64,000 nucleotides of DNA from a virus. Below, one piece after another: positions 47,074 to 56,283 of the stretch. Position 1 is the first letter of the stretch, and every line of letters begins with the position of its first letter. The stretch is taken from IMG/VR virus record IMGVR_UViG_3300017971_000190, positions 1 through 64,000 of that record; one strand, written 5' to 3'. The notes under the pieces were generated by a model, which worked only from the letters and a program-made list of their open reading frames with translations, did no database searches and had not been told where the DNA came from. A program made the position numbers and the translations under genes.

Positions 47074-50071
47074 GCGCTGCAAAGGGTGCCCTCTTCAACC
47101 CAAAAACCTCACACAGGTTGCTACTGAAACACATGGGGGTAAAACCCGCATTCTTTTAATTGCGGAAGCTCCTGGTAGAACTGAAGACCAAACGGGTAGG
47201 CCAGTAACAGGTGTAACAGGTCAAATAGAACGACGAGTAATTAAACAATTAAATGGGGGAACAGAAAAAGGAATTGCTTACGCAAATATTGTTCGTTGTC
47301 GTCCTACCAAACGAGAAAAAAATAAAAAAACAGGAAAAAGTTTTCTTAAAGACAGACCGCCTATTGATGAAGAAATACGCTGCTGCAAAAAATATTTATT
47401 AAAAGATATTGAACGTATTAATCCTCAGTATATAGTTCTAGTGGGTTCTATAGCAGCTCATATTTTAGCCTGCAAACCTGAATCTAAAGATGTTGTGGGG
47501 AGTGATTTATCAATATCACAATTGCGTGGTCTAGATTATGTAGTTCATACTCCTTCCGGAAAAACTTATCCGGCAACAGTTACTTTTCATTTTTCAAATG
47601 TTAGCCGCAATCCTCAAAGAGGAGGAGTATTTAAAGAAGATATTCAAAAAGCTTTTATTAGAACAGATCCGAAAGCCAAGGATTACAGTAAGCGTGGTAA
47701 AGAGACAATTATCCTAGATACGGTTCCGAAAGTCAAGAAACTTTTACACAAGCTTCAGCACAAACTGACAAAAAAACATATTGTAGCACTAGACTATGAA
47801 ACTGCAGGCTTAGAACGGATAGATCCTACTCTTCTTACTATTGGATTTGCTTACAGTCCCAATAAATCTTATGTAATCCCTTATGAACACAAGGATACGC
47901 CATTTACCGGAAAAGAAATTAGACAAGTTAGAAAATTACTTCAGAAATTATTCAAAGGTCCGGTTAGTTTTGGAGCCTTGGTTGCTCACAATTTGAAATT
48001 CGAGGCAGCAATTACTAAGGAAGTATTTGGAGTTAGTTTACTCAATGTTCCGACTGAGTGTACACTGCTTAGAAGTCATAGTATTAATGAAAATAGAACT
48101 GTGCTTGGCAAAGAGCCTTTTTCTCTGAAAACTCTTGATAAAGAATGGTTAAGTTTTTATCATTATGAAGATCCAGATATTGCCCCCATTGTAGACCTAC
48201 GTAATTTGGGGCGATTATCAGAAGCTCCTCTTTATGAATTGTGTCAGTACAATGGAATGGATTGTTATGTAGAATGGAGACTTTACCGCTACCAAAATTA
48301 CCGAGCCAGAAAAGAAAATTACGTTAAAACACTTCGTAGACTTCACCGAACTCTTAAAGGACCGGCTTCTGTTTTTGCTGCCCAACTTGAGCGAAATGGT
48401 ATTAGAGTAAATAAACCTCAGATTAGATTTTTAAGAGGAGAGGAATCTCCAATTTTAACACGCATTGCTGAAATCGAAGAGGAACTTTATGGGTTTGAAA
48501 GTTGTATAAAAGCCAATGAGTTACTTCTAGAAGAGGAGAGTAGGGTCCGTGGTATGCGCCCTATTTTCAAAGCTCCATGGGTTTTTAAGCTTAGTAAACC
48601 CAGGGCTAAGGAAATACTTTATCTAGATGTTCTCAAATTAAAACCTGTTTCTCACACAACTAAAGGTAGACCTCAAATAAATAAGCCCTTTTATGAAGAA
48701 TATGTGGGAGTACCTGAAATAGATTTACTTGCAGAATGGTCTGGTTTAGAACAAATTAGAGGAACCTATGTAGAAGGTCTTTATAAACGACTACAAAACG
48801 ATCCAGACATGAGGGATGGAAGAGTACGGGGAAATTTGGTTTTAGGAACTGCTAAAACAGGCAGAACCAGTTTTCAAAATCCAAACATGCAAAATATTCC
48901 TAAAGGGAAGACAGAGCATGCCAAAGGAATTAAACGTCTTTATGTAGCAGCTCCTGGTAGACTGCTAATGTGTATGGACTATAGTCAAGCTGAAGTACGT
49001 TGGATGGCTCAAATTGCTAACGATAGTGGACTCATTAGGGCATTTGGCCAAGTTCAAGAGGTTGTAGACGATTTTCTTAAAAATCCTACAAAAGAAAATG
49101 CAATCAGGCTAGCTACAGAAGGGGATTTTCATAAAAGAACTGCAAGTCAGGCATTTGAAATTCCACTCCTAGAGGTGGGTAAAAATGAACGTAATGCTGC
49201 GAAAAGCATTATGTTTGGTAATATTTATGGACGTGGAGATCAAGCTTTAGCAACTGCACTGGGAAAAACAATTCAGGAAGCCAGAGACTTTAAAAAGAGA
49301 TTCTTTAATCAATTTCCAGAAGCTTCTCAGTGGTTAAAAGATATTGAGTTACAAGGTTATAAAGACGGTTATGTAGAAAGTCCTATTGGACAACGAAGAC
49401 ACCTTATTACTAGTTTTCTGTTAGATGAAAAATTTGAAGACCGTGTAGAAACATACGAAAAAGAAAAAAGAAAAGTAGAAAAATTAAGGTCTAAAGGCCG
49501 TAGAATTTACGCTAAAAGGATACTAAAAGAGGGTGATAGAGACTGGCTGGGTTTTCGAGGATACGAACGTAGAATCAGTAGAAATAGCCCCATTCAAAGT
49601 GTAGCAAGTGATACAAATCTTTTAGCTTGTGTCGAAATTAGTCGCTATATTGAGAAAAATAAAAAAGAATGGTGGCTTTGTAATGTAGTTCATGATAGTA
49701 TTATTGCCGACGTTCCGTTTGAAGATGCTGAAGAATATACAGAAGTAGCTCAAAGTATTATGGAAAGTGGATATTTGTTTAAACCTTTTGGTTTCACTCC
49801 AGATGTAAAATTCGTTTCAGATGTGAGTGTGGGTGTTAATTGGGGTGATCAATACGACGTCAGCCCCGTCAAAACATGGGATTTAGAGTGTCCACGTTGC
49901 AAACGACGAGCGGAGAAAAAAGATAAAAAGTACAAAACTAAAGAAGTTTATATCAAACGGCCTAAAAAATGTCCAGATTGTGGTAGTAAAAAGCACAAGT
50001 GTACCTTCACAGCTGGACCTTTACCTTTTATTCTCAAACGGTTAGATAGAGAACACGGATTTACCAGTTGA
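47036..50071 (+). CDS. polA: UDG-exonuclease-DNA polymerase I fusion (1011 aa)
   Basis: Residues 1-210 are a family 4 uracil-DNA glycosylase-like domain: iron-sulfur cysteines C15, C18, C88 and C116, the AEAPGRTED active-site loop, and a TFHFSN block in place of the HPS motif. Residues 245-420 are a DEDDy 3'-5' exonuclease (LDYET with D253/E255, HNLKFE, YNGMD). The polymerase follows: motif A MDYSQAE (about 648), motif B RNAAKSIMFGNIYG (718-731), motif C VHDS (about 885, with S where Pol I has E). A zinc ribbon (CPRC...CPDC) ends it. Replicative polymerase; starts inside the preceding gene. Confidence 0.9.
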   Translation: MTKKNYQLTPLGKRCKGCPLQPKNLTQVATETHGGKTRILLIAEAPGRTEDQTGRPVTGVTGQIERRVIKQLNGGTEKGIAYANIVRCRPTKREKNKKTGKSFLKDRPPIDEEIRCCKKYLLKDIERINPQYIVLVGSIAAHILACKPESKDVVGSDLSISQLRGLDYVVHTPSGKTYPATVTFHFSNVSRNPQRGGVFKEDIQKAFIRTDPKAKDYSKRGKETIILDTVPKVKKLLHKLQHKLTKKHIVALDYETAGLERIDPTLLTIGFAYSPNKSYVIPYEHKDTPFTGKEIRQVRKLLQKLFKGPVSFGALVAHNLKFEAAITKEVFGVSLLNVPTECTLLRSHSINENRTVLGKEPFSLKTLDKEWLSFYHYEDPDIAPIVDLRNLGRLSEAPLYELCQYNGMDCYVEWRLYRYQNYRARKENYVKTLRRLHRTLKGPASVFAAQLERNGIRVNKPQIRFLRGEESPILTRIAEIEEELYGFESCIKANELLLEEESRVRGMRPIFKAPWVFKLSKPRAKEILYLDVLKLKPVSHTTKGRPQINKPFYEEYVGVPEIDLLAEWSGLEQIRGTYVEGLYKRLQNDPDMRDGRVRGNLVLGTAKTGRTSFQNPNMQNIPKGKTEHAKGIKRLYVAAPGRLLMCMDYSQAEVRWMAQIANDSGLIRAFGQVQEVVDDFLKNPTKENAIRLATEGDFHKRTASQAFEIPLLEVGKNERNAAKSIMFGNIYGRGDQALATALGKTIQEARDFKKRFFNQFPEASQWLKDIELQGYKDGYVESPIGQRRHLITSFLLDEKFEDRVETYEKEKRKVEKLRSKGRRIYAKRILKEGDRDWLGFRGYERRISRNSPIQSVASDTNLLACVEISRYIEKNKKEWWLCNVVHDSIIADVPFEDAEEYTEVAQSIMESGYLFKPFGFTPDVKFVSDVSVGVNWGDQYDVSPVKTWDLECPRCKRRAEKKDKKYKTKEVYIKRPKKCPDCGSKKHKCTFTAGPLPFILKRLDREHGFTS

Positions 50072-50096
50072 CAAAAGTAGCACCTTGTGATAAAGT
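50068..50096 (+). promoter_or_regulatory. sigma70-type promoter
   Basis: TTGACA (50068-50073), 17-bp spacer, TAAAGT (50091-50096) preceded by TGA (extended -10). It overlaps the polymerase stop codon and drives the 50.1-52.6 kb genes and perhaps the topoisomerase. Confidence 0.75.
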
Positions 50097-50107
50097 GAGG
50101 TGTTCAA

Positions 50108-50182
50108 ATGGATAAATGCGAAGAAAAACAAGTAGTTAAGGAAAAACAAGAATGCCTAAGTTTTGCAAAAGACCTACAATAA
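50108..50182 (+). CDS. 24-codon minigene
   Basis: ATG after GTGAGGTG opens 24 charged codons ([13 protein letters not shown]...) and overlaps the next gene by 31 bp. It directly follows a promoter, so it may be a translated leader that couples translation to the next gene rather than a functional peptide. Confidence 0.4.
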   Translation: MDKCEEKQVVKEKQECLSFAKDLQ

Positions 50183-50370
50183 TTGAGGCAGTTCGTTTAA
50201 CTGAAAGAGTCACCATAAAAACTCTTGAAGGGACTATGATAGGGGAGGTTGGAGATTGGCTTATCACTGGAGTAAGAGGTGAGCAATATCCTTGTAAAGA
50301 TGACATCTTTCGTGAAACTTACGAACCGGTTGATGCTGAAGCAGAAAGGTTATGGTATAAGAAATGTTAA
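50152..50370 (+). CDS. PGDYG-type phage protein (72 aa)
   Basis: The block [27 protein letters not shown] is (split) [14 protein letters not shown] then [13 protein letters not shown], the conserved core of the small PGDYG-domain proteins found across phages. Function is unknown. The upstream EAVRLTE is also conserved in that family. Stop overlaps the next ATG. Confidence 0.8.
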   Translation: MPKFCKRPTIIEAVRLTERVTIKTLEGTMIGEVGDWLITGVRGEQYPCKDDIFRETYEPVDAEAERLWYKKC

Positions 50371-50594
50371 GTAAGGGTAAATGTAATTTATGGCTACAAC
50401 CTTCCAATATCCCTAAAAAGAAAACCATTTATTTTCTCGAAGATTTTTCTAAACATTGGGGCAACCATCTTCCCTTTAAACCACAGAAAAATACTGTAGA
50501 AAGTACATTGGAGTTTAGAAGAAGCTGGATTTGGCCTCCTCACTACAAGCATGTCAGACCAATCCCGATTAGTCTGAGAAAGGTAATTTACTAA
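50364..50594 (+). CDS. Hypothetical protein (76 aa)
   Basis: Not recognised. Basic, Trp/Pro-rich, ending [11 protein letters not shown]. Overlaps the previous gene by 7 bp (ATGTTAA). Confidence 0.55.
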   Translation: MLSKGKCNLWLQPSNIPKKKTIYFLEDFSKHWGNHLPFKPQKNTVESTLEFRRSWIWPPHYKHVRPIPISLRKVIY

Positions 50595-50596
50595 CC

Positions 50597-51394
50597 ATGA
50601 AAACTGTAATGAGCCATCCAATTCCTCATAATCTTGAAGAGTGTTTCGCTCAGCTCGAAACAATGTTCGAGGACGAAGAACAAAAAGAGCGATTTAAAGA
50701 GCCGGACAGAAAAGGTAAATGCTCAGCTTACAAGTATCATCATGGTGTTGGTAGATGGATTAGAAATAACTGGGGATTTTGGAAAAAAGAAGGACCACTT
50801 TACGATTGGATGGTAAGCATTGGTCTTCATCATGCAGATGACATGAGTGGTTTGATTCTAGACGCTTTTTGGTACCATCTTAACGGTTGTGCTTTTTCAG
50901 TAGAGGAAAAGGTTAATCATTATCGTGAGTACTGGAAAAATATGGAGGAGCTTGACGTACCAGGTGGAACTGCTCTAAACTACACACCTGAAGCAACAGT
51001 TAGAACTTCAAAAGTTACATTCTCCACCAAGAAAAATTTTCGTGTTAAAGAAACACATGGTACTAGAGTTATAGCTAAAGAACGTATTAGACAAATTTAC
51101 GATGAAGGTTTTACTACCGAACACGACATTCAAAATCACCCCAACGAAGAGCTACTGAAAGCTGCTATTTGCTATGCTGTTGCTGGTTTGAAAACCCCCT
51201 TTGATTTACCTGATGATCTTTGGCCTTTTGACAAAAGTTGGGATAAGCGAGACAAAAATCCTTCCATCCGAAATTTAGAATTGGCTGGCGCTCTCATTGC
51301 TGCTGAAATTGATAGACGCCACACTACTTATATTGACGAAAGTTGTAGCGAAGAACAGGAGATTAGTTGTGAGGAAGAGTCTAAAATTAAGTAA
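50597..51394 (+). CDS. Two-domain phage protein, DUF6794-like + diphosphohydrolase-like (265 aa)
   Basis: Residues 5-95 carry GVGRWIRNNWGFW and HHADDMSGLILDAFW, as in small phage proteins of the DUF6794 type. Residues 155-250 show KERIRQIYDEGFTTEHD, LLKAAICYAVAG, WPFDKSW and LELAGALIAAEIDRR, the order seen in MazG-like dATP/dGTP diphosphohydrolase-related phage proteins. The second half may therefore trim nucleotide pools. Family assignment is by motif memory only. Confidence 0.65.
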   Translation: MKTVMSHPIPHNLEECFAQLETMFEDEEQKERFKEPDRKGKCSAYKYHHGVGRWIRNNWGFWKKEGPLYDWMVSIGLHHADDMSGLILDAFWYHLNGCAFSVEEKVNHYREYWKNMEELDVPGGTALNYTPEATVRTSKVTFSTKKNFRVKETHGTRVIAKERIRQIYDEGFTTEHDIQNHPNEELLKAAICYAVAGLKTPFDLPDDLWPFDKSWDKRDKNPSIRNLELAGALIAAEIDRRHTTYIDESCSEEQEISCEEESKIK

Positions 51395-51770
51395 ACAACA
51401 AAAAGAAAACATTACTAACCTTTATGGGCAATTTAAAACACTAGAAGATGAGTACGTAAAAAGCAAGAACGTGCTAGAACGAGAGTTTGATAAACTTGTT
51501 GCTTCCATACTTGAAAATCATTTACCTCTTCGAACTAAATTTAAAAGTACACGATATGATGATGATCCAACTGCTACTTATGTGGTTCTGCGTCATTTTA
51601 TTCCTATTTATCTTAAAAATAAGAACTGGTTTTCTAATTTACCTAAGAGGTATTTAGAAGCAAACGCCGCTTTTAAATACAAAAAGCTGGACAAACGAGG
51701 TCATCCTAATGGCCTCACGAAACAAATGGAGTTGCGAGATTTTAAAAAGCTTTGCAAGATTGTGGAGTAG
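51369..51770 (+). CDS. Paralog 1 of a three-gene family (133 aa)
   Basis: GTG 51369 follows ACAGGAG; longer frames overlap the upstream gene. Layout: N-terminal coiled coil (residues 5-50), a LPLRTKF strand, and a C-terminal LDKRGHPNG...FKKLCKIVE signature. The next two genes share all three blocks. Function unknown. Confidence 0.65.
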   Translation: MRKSLKLSKQQKENITNLYGQFKTLEDEYVKSKNVLEREFDKLVASILENHLPLRTKFKSTRYDDDPTATYVVLRHFIPIYLKNKNWFSNLPKRYLEANAAFKYKKLDKRGHPNGLTKQMELRDFKKLCKIVE

Positions 51771-51775
51771 CCACC

Positions 51776-52168
51776 ATGCAAATTAAGAATGTAAAATTTA
51801 GCCATTTACTTGGTTTGCGAGATAAACTCAGACAGTTAAGAATTGATTTTAGAAAAGAAGAACGTAAATTAGATGATGAGTTTCAAAGAACAGCTAAAAA
51901 GATTGTTCAAGAAAAAGTGCCAGTAGGGACTAAATTTAAATTCAAAGAACGTTCTTATAATTCTTTCGAAGTTACAGAAATTCTACGGGTAGAAGGAGAT
52001 CTGTTTCATGATACGCTTACTGTTGAAGAATTTTTAACTAGACATGTTATTCTTACTTATCGTATGCTTGACTCAGAAGGTAATCATGTTCAAGGGACTA
52101 ATCTAATCAATCTACAACAATTTTTTGGCAAATGTGAGATTGTGGGAAGCGGAACAACTTCAAATTAA
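51776..52168 (+). CDS. Paralog 2 of a three-gene family (130 aa)
   Basis: A coiled coil at 5-45, VPVGTKFKF, then LDSEGNHVQG and FFGKCEIV, in the same order as its neighbours. Starts 5 bp after paralog 1. The conserved VPVGTKF and CEIV elements suggest a small beta-barrel-like fold; unknown role. Confidence 0.65.
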   Translation: MQIKNVKFSHLLGLRDKLRQLRIDFRKEERKLDDEFQRTAKKIVQEKVPVGTKFKFKERSYNSFEVTEILRVEGDLFHDTLTVEEFLTRHVILTYRMLDSEGNHVQGTNLINLQQFFGKCEIVGSGTTSN

Positions 52169-52196
52169 GACACCCACCAGATTGTGAGGTAAAAAC

Positions 52197-52625
52197 ATGA
52201 AAAAGATTAGATATCGGAAACTGACTAAGAAACAAAAAGAAGAACTCAGATCCAAAATAGAAGTGTTAGAAAACTTTGAGAAGGAATACAGAGCAAAACG
52301 ACATCAACTCGCTAAAAACTGTGGTCACATTTTAAATCAGATAGTTGGTGCAGGTACAGTTCCTGTAGGTACGCATTTTAGAAAGGACTTTAAATTCTCT
52401 AAAAAAGAGTCAAACAAAATACGTATTGTAACTAGTTTAAATATAAGTCTTAGTAGTAGTAGTAATTACATTGCAACAGTAAAGCATATAATTGAAACCG
52501 GTAAGTATAATCCTGAAAATGTTTACGTTATTTTTAAAACCTTGGATAGGTTGGGTCGCCCCAATGGTTCTGAAAAGTCAGTTCGTTGGCATCTTTTTAA
52601 AAGATGGTGTGAAATTGTAAAGTAG
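52197..52625 (+). CDS. Paralog 3 of a three-gene family (142 aa)
   Basis: A coiled coil at 8-48, VPVGTHF, then LDRLGRPNG and FKRWCEIVK. With the two genes before it, this is a clear tandem triplication with strong divergence. ATG after GTGAGGTA. Confidence 0.65.
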   Translation: MKKIRYRKLTKKQKEELRSKIEVLENFEKEYRAKRHQLAKNCGHILNQIVGAGTVPVGTHFRKDFKFSKKESNKIRIVTSLNISLSSSSNYIATVKHIIETGKYNPENVYVIFKTLDRLGRPNGSEKSVRWHLFKRWCEIVK

Positions 52626-52663
52626 CTCCCACCACTTCTTGTAGGAAAGGCAAAATTCTCCCC

Positions 52664-54559
52664 ATGGCTCCGAGAAAAAAGAAAAAAGGGTACAGTGCTG
52701 ACGATATCGATGTACTTCTCGATCTTGACGGAATTAAAAAACGCCCTGGAATGTACATTTCGGATACCAATACTACTGGGTATCATCAAATTCTAAAAGA
52801 AGTAATTGATAACGGAATTGACGAATATACAGACGGACACGCAGACAAGATTTCAATTCGCATCAATACTCAAAAACAAATTGCAGAGGTGAGGGACAAT
52901 GGCCGTGGCATCCCTATTTCTAAACACAAGGTTGCAAAAATCCCTACCCTTACAGCCATATTCACCAAGCTCCACAGCGGTGGCAAATTCGGAGGAGCAT
53001 ATACTAGTGCTACAAGTGGTCTTCACGGAATTGGTGTCAAGGCTACTAACGCGCTATCAACACAGCTCGACGTGTGGACCTGTTGGAACGGCACTGTTTA
53101 CCATCAGCGGTTTAAGCACGGGGAAATAGCCAGCGAGCTGAAGAAAGACCCCAAAAAGAAATTAAAATCTGGTACCATTATTAAATTTCAACCAGACCCC
53201 ACTATTTTTGGGAAGACCAAGTTTAATCCCAAAAGAATCAAAGAGCAGCTTAGAGATATTCCCTTCCTTTGCCCTGGCTTAACCATCACCCTCAAAGTAG
53301 ATAAAGAGGAGCCTAAAGTATTTAGTAGCGATCAAGGTCTAGTAGACATGCTTACCACTGCTACTGAAGCTGCTGGTATTGAGCTGCTCCATAAACCACT
53401 CTTTGCTTCTTCCCCTATCTGTGATTTTGTTTTAGCCTGGTCAGGGGATGCTGATGGAGAAGCTTGGAAAAGCTTCGTCAATGTCTCCCCTACCCCTCAA
53501 CACGGAACCCATGTGGCTGGGCTGAAAAAAGCCATTCAAAAAGTACTCCTGGTTACCAAAGAAGCTAAGAAAGAAAAACTGCGTGGAGATGATCTTCGGG
53601 ATGGTCTAATTGCCATTATTCATGCCAAGGTAATTGAACCCCAATTTCAGGGCCAGACTAAAGTCAAGCTCAACAATAAAGAAACAGAAGATGAAGTTTA
53701 CACGCTAGCTATTACGCATCTCAAAAAATTCGCCGCCAACAATCCAGATGTAATTAAGTATATTGTCAACAAAGCTGTTAAACTACGGTCAGCAAGAAAT
53801 CAGTTCAAAGCACAAAAAGCAGCCATAAGATCTGTTAAGGTTACCCGTGGTGCTAAGGGATTGCTTCCTGGAAAATTGTGTGAAGCTCCTGATTGCCCAC
53901 CTGCGTACCGAGAGCTGTTTATTGTTGAGGGGGATAGTGCTAGTGGCCCTGTTAAGCGGTCCAGAGTAAAGTGTGAAGTTGGAAAAAGTAAGAAAAAAGT
54001 TCATTTTCAAGAGGTTTTGCCTCTGCGAGGAAAAACTCTTAATACAGCTCGTGTAGGAGATCTTGAAAAAGTTATTAATAACAAAGAAATAAGTGCTATT
54101 ATTCAAGCTATTGGTACTGGTATAGGAGATGCATTTAATTTGAGTAAATGTCGATACAGGGGTATTTTCCTTTTAGCTGATGCTGATCCTGATGGTCGCC
54201 ATATTAGTAGTATTCTCCTTGCCTTCTTTGCCCGGTACATGCCTGAGCTTATTGAAGCCGGTATGATTTTCATTGTTAAAAATCCTCTCTTCATGGGTGT
54301 AAGTGCCAAAGACCGCGCTTTTGGGATGACTAAAGCTGAAGTAAAAAAGAAACTTGGGAATCCTAAGAACGTCAGACTAACTCGCTATAAAGGATTAGGG
54401 GAGGCTTCAACAGAAGCTATGCGAACTACCTGTATGGCTCCAGAAACCCGTCAGGTAATTAAAGTTCGTTGGGGTGGGGAAAAGGATCGTCAGCTTGTTC
54501 TCAAATATATGGGTAATGACAGCTCGATTAGAAAAAGGTTGTTGGGGGTCGTAGAATAA
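52664..54559 (+). CDS. parE: Type II topoisomerase subunit B (ParE/GyrB-like, 631 aa)
   Basis: The GHKL ATPase is complete: EVIDNGIDE (Mg-binding Asn), DNGRGIP and GLHGIGVKATNALS. The transducer domain spans about 225-390. The TOPRIM domain has FIVEGDSASG, LPLRGKTLN and DADPDGRHI. Length equals bacterial ParE (630). With the A subunit at 56284 it should form an active heterotetramer that relaxes or decatenates phage DNA. T4 encodes a related but split enzyme. ATG follows AGGAAAGGCAA. Confidence 0.95.
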   Translation: MAPRKKKKGYSADDIDVLLDLDGIKKRPGMYISDTNTTGYHQILKEVIDNGIDEYTDGHADKISIRINTQKQIAEVRDNGRGIPISKHKVAKIPTLTAIFTKLHSGGKFGGAYTSATSGLHGIGVKATNALSTQLDVWTCWNGTVYHQRFKHGEIASELKKDPKKKLKSGTIIKFQPDPTIFGKTKFNPKRIKEQLRDIPFLCPGLTITLKVDKEEPKVFSSDQGLVDMLTTATEAAGIELLHKPLFASSPICDFVLAWSGDADGEAWKSFVNVSPTPQHGTHVAGLKKAIQKVLLVTKEAKKEKLRGDDLRDGLIAIIHAKVIEPQFQGQTKVKLNNKETEDEVYTLAITHLKKFAANNPDVIKYIVNKAVKLRSARNQFKAQKAAIRSVKVTRGAKGLLPGKLCEAPDCPPAYRELFIVEGDSASGPVKRSRVKCEVGKSKKKVHFQEVLPLRGKTLNTARVGDLEKVINNKEISAIIQAIGTGIGDAFNLSKCRYRGIFLLADADPDGRHISSILLAFFARYMPELIEAGMIFIVKNPLFMGVSAKDRAFGMTKAEVKKKLGNPKNVRLTRYKGLGEASTEAMRTTCMAPETRQVIKVRWGGEKDRQLVLKYMGNDSSIRKRLLGVVE

Positions 54560-54560
54560 C

Positions 54561-55046
54561 GTGGCTACTTACTGTGAAACTTGTAAAACTTGCAACGGCC
54601 AAAAAAATTGGCCAAAGGGTTCTATTACAAATTGTCCTACTTGTAATGGTTTAGGTTTTATTCCAATTTCTTTACCGTGTCCAAAGTGCGGAGTAGTTCA
54701 CCACCATAAAAATGGTACCTATAATTGTGATTGCAGCTCTAAAATTTACCATAGTCTCAATCGATGGTTAAAGCATGTAGCCTCCTTAAATGCTAGAAAA
54801 ATAGAACCTCTTAGTACCACTATTACTGAAGATGATTTTTGGGCTCATGTTTCTGCTAAAGTGAGAGAGCTTCGTAAGTCTAAATCTTTAAGTCAAGCTC
54901 AGCTAGCCGATGATCTTGGATACACTAGTAGAACTAGTTTTGTCAATTTTGAAGCTGGCAGACAACGGGTACCTGCTTACGTTCTTTTTCATATTGCTTA
55001 TTTGTTAGATGTTAAATTGGAAGAGCTTTTACCATCAGTGGAGTAA
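54561..55046 (+). CDS. Zinc-finger + XRE helix-turn-helix protein (161 aa)
   Basis: Residues 5-60 hold DnaJ-like CxxCNG repeats (CKTCNG, CPTCNG, CPKCG, CDC). Residues 95-158 are a Cro/CI-type helix-turn-helix (VRELRKSKSLSQAQLADDLG, split here as VRELRKS, LSQAQLADDLG, then RTSFVNFEAGRQRVP). Probably a transcriptional regulator whose zinc module contacts a partner. GTG start 1 bp after the topoisomerase stop. Confidence 0.8.
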   Translation: MATYCETCKTCNGQKNWPKGSITNCPTCNGLGFIPISLPCPKCGVVHHHKNGTYNCDCSSKIYHSLNRWLKHVASLNARKIEPLSTTITEDDFWAHVSAKVRELRKSKSLSQAQLADDLGYTSRTSFVNFEAGRQRVPAYVLFHIAYLLDVKLEELLPSVE

Positions 55047-55051
55047 AACCA

Positions 55052-55439
55052 TTGTCTAAAAAAGAAGAAATTACCACTTATACCTACACTGATGGTAAGG
55101 TGTCTACTATTGATATAAGTGCAGCAAAAGAAGCTGGTTGGGGTAGTGCTACCGTACATTGCAGCGGAAATCCTCCTCCAGCTGTTACTAAAATCGAAAT
55201 GGAAGAAGTAGACCTTAGTACTCTTACCCTTCCGTTTTGCAATTTGTGTGGGGACAGAACAACACTTTTTAAACCGGTGGGATTTTGTTTCGACCCGATA
55301 CAACCAGATAAAATTCATTATTTTTTTACTCAAACCAGTTTGTGAACCATGCTCGCACATAATGTTTGACTGGGACGACGAAATTTTGTATACTGACGTG
55401 TTTGGTAAAACAGCCTATCGGTTTAAGAAGGAAAAATGA
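55052..55439 (+). pseudogene. Zinc-ribbon gene split by frameshift at T7
   Basis: The frame from TTG 55052 contains CNLC and stops at 55345. The next frame, entered just after the T7 run at 55321-55327, continues with CEPCSHIMFDWDDEILY to 55439, supplying the missing second half of the ribbon. Dropping one T joins them into a 128-residue protein. A sequencing slip, a true mutation or a programmed +1 shift are all possible. Confidence 0.6.
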
Positions 55440-55440
55440 C

Positions 55441-55623
55441 GTGCACACAGCAAAAGTAGAAATAACCCTGTTAGAAACTAGGTTGGAAGAAATACAGAGT
55501 AGTGGTGCGTCTGGTGTAATTATTGCTCCCTACTTACTGGATAAAATAGTGCGCGATTTAAAAGCTTTCTCTCGTCAAGAAGTTAGAAAAGGAAACAAAA
55601 GTGCAAACGTTCTTGCCATATGA
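55441..55623 (+). CDS. Hypothetical protein (60 aa)
   Basis: GTG 55441 after AGAAGGAAAA. A short helical protein, not recognised; its frame is open further upstream but overlaps the previous gene. Overlaps the next gene by 23 bp. Confidence 0.6.
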   Translation: MHTAKVEITLLETRLEEIQSSGASGVIIAPYLLDKIVRDLKAFSRQEVRKGNKSANVLAI

Positions 55624-56023
55624 GGATTTCTACAAATCTGCTCAGTGTCTTGACCGATTAAGATTAGGAAAACAGCGGGTAGAAGTGAAGCAGATTTTAA
55701 TTGCTCTCTTTGACTCTGATTATGGTTGGCAGAATCATCCTGCTGTTCTTATGTGGAAAGGCCACGAAAAATTCTTAGTCCAGTATGGTCTCGCAATCTG
55801 TACAACATGGATTGAAAGAGGTTACAAAGACAAGTGTAAACCACAAATAAAAACACTGGGAAAGTTGTTTAGGAAAAGTACGGAACCACCTTGGTTGGGA
55901 TTAAAAAAGTTCCATCTTTCCCATCGTTCCAATTTGGTACGTAAAAATCCAAAGCACTATGGTCCACTGTGGCCAACTATTAAACCAGATTTGCCTTACT
56001 ACTGGCCGACGAAGGAAAATTAA
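55601..56023 (+). CDS. Pyrimidine-dimer glycosylase-family protein (140 aa)
   Basis: MQTFLPYEDFYKSAQCLD, RLGKQRVEVKQIL, NHPAVLMWKGHE, ERGYKD and WLGLKKFHLSHRSNL match the conserved blocks of the MSMEG_6728/Pyr_excise family related to T4 endonuclease V (DenV). It may repair UV damage by cleaving the glycosidic bond of dimers; activity of this branch is not well shown. GTG start inside the previous gene. Confidence 0.8.
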   Translation: MQTFLPYEDFYKSAQCLDRLRLGKQRVEVKQILIALFDSDYGWQNHPAVLMWKGHEKFLVQYGLAICTTWIERGYKDKCKPQIKTLGKLFRKSTEPPWLGLKKFHLSHRSNLVRKNPKHYGPLWPTIKPDLPYYWPTKEN

Positions 56024-56268
56024 TGTCACAAGTTCATAAAGACTTTCTTTACTGTCCGTTTTGTTTAATGGAAGGAATACTAAAACCAATTGAAAACGGT
56101 ACGTGTTTGGACACTTTATTGGGAGGACATGGTACAAAAGTACAAGGTTTAGAATTAAGCTGGAATGAAGTGCAGTTTATAGCGCTTAATTACGTACTAA
56201 GTTCTGCCTCTAAAAAAGATTTAGAAATTGGAGTTAAATTAGCATTAAGCGGAAGAAACCCGAAGTGA
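56023..56268 (+). CDS. Hypothetical protein (81 aa)
   Basis: Contains a CPFC pair near residue 11 and a later C, so perhaps a partial zinc site; C-terminal half helical. ATG overlaps the previous stop (TAATG). Confidence 0.6.
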   Translation: MSQVHKDFLYCPFCLMEGILKPIENGTCLDTLLGGHGTKVQGLELSWNEVQFIALNYVLSSASKKDLEIGVKLALSGRNPK

Positions 56269-56283
56269 GTGAGGAGAAACACC

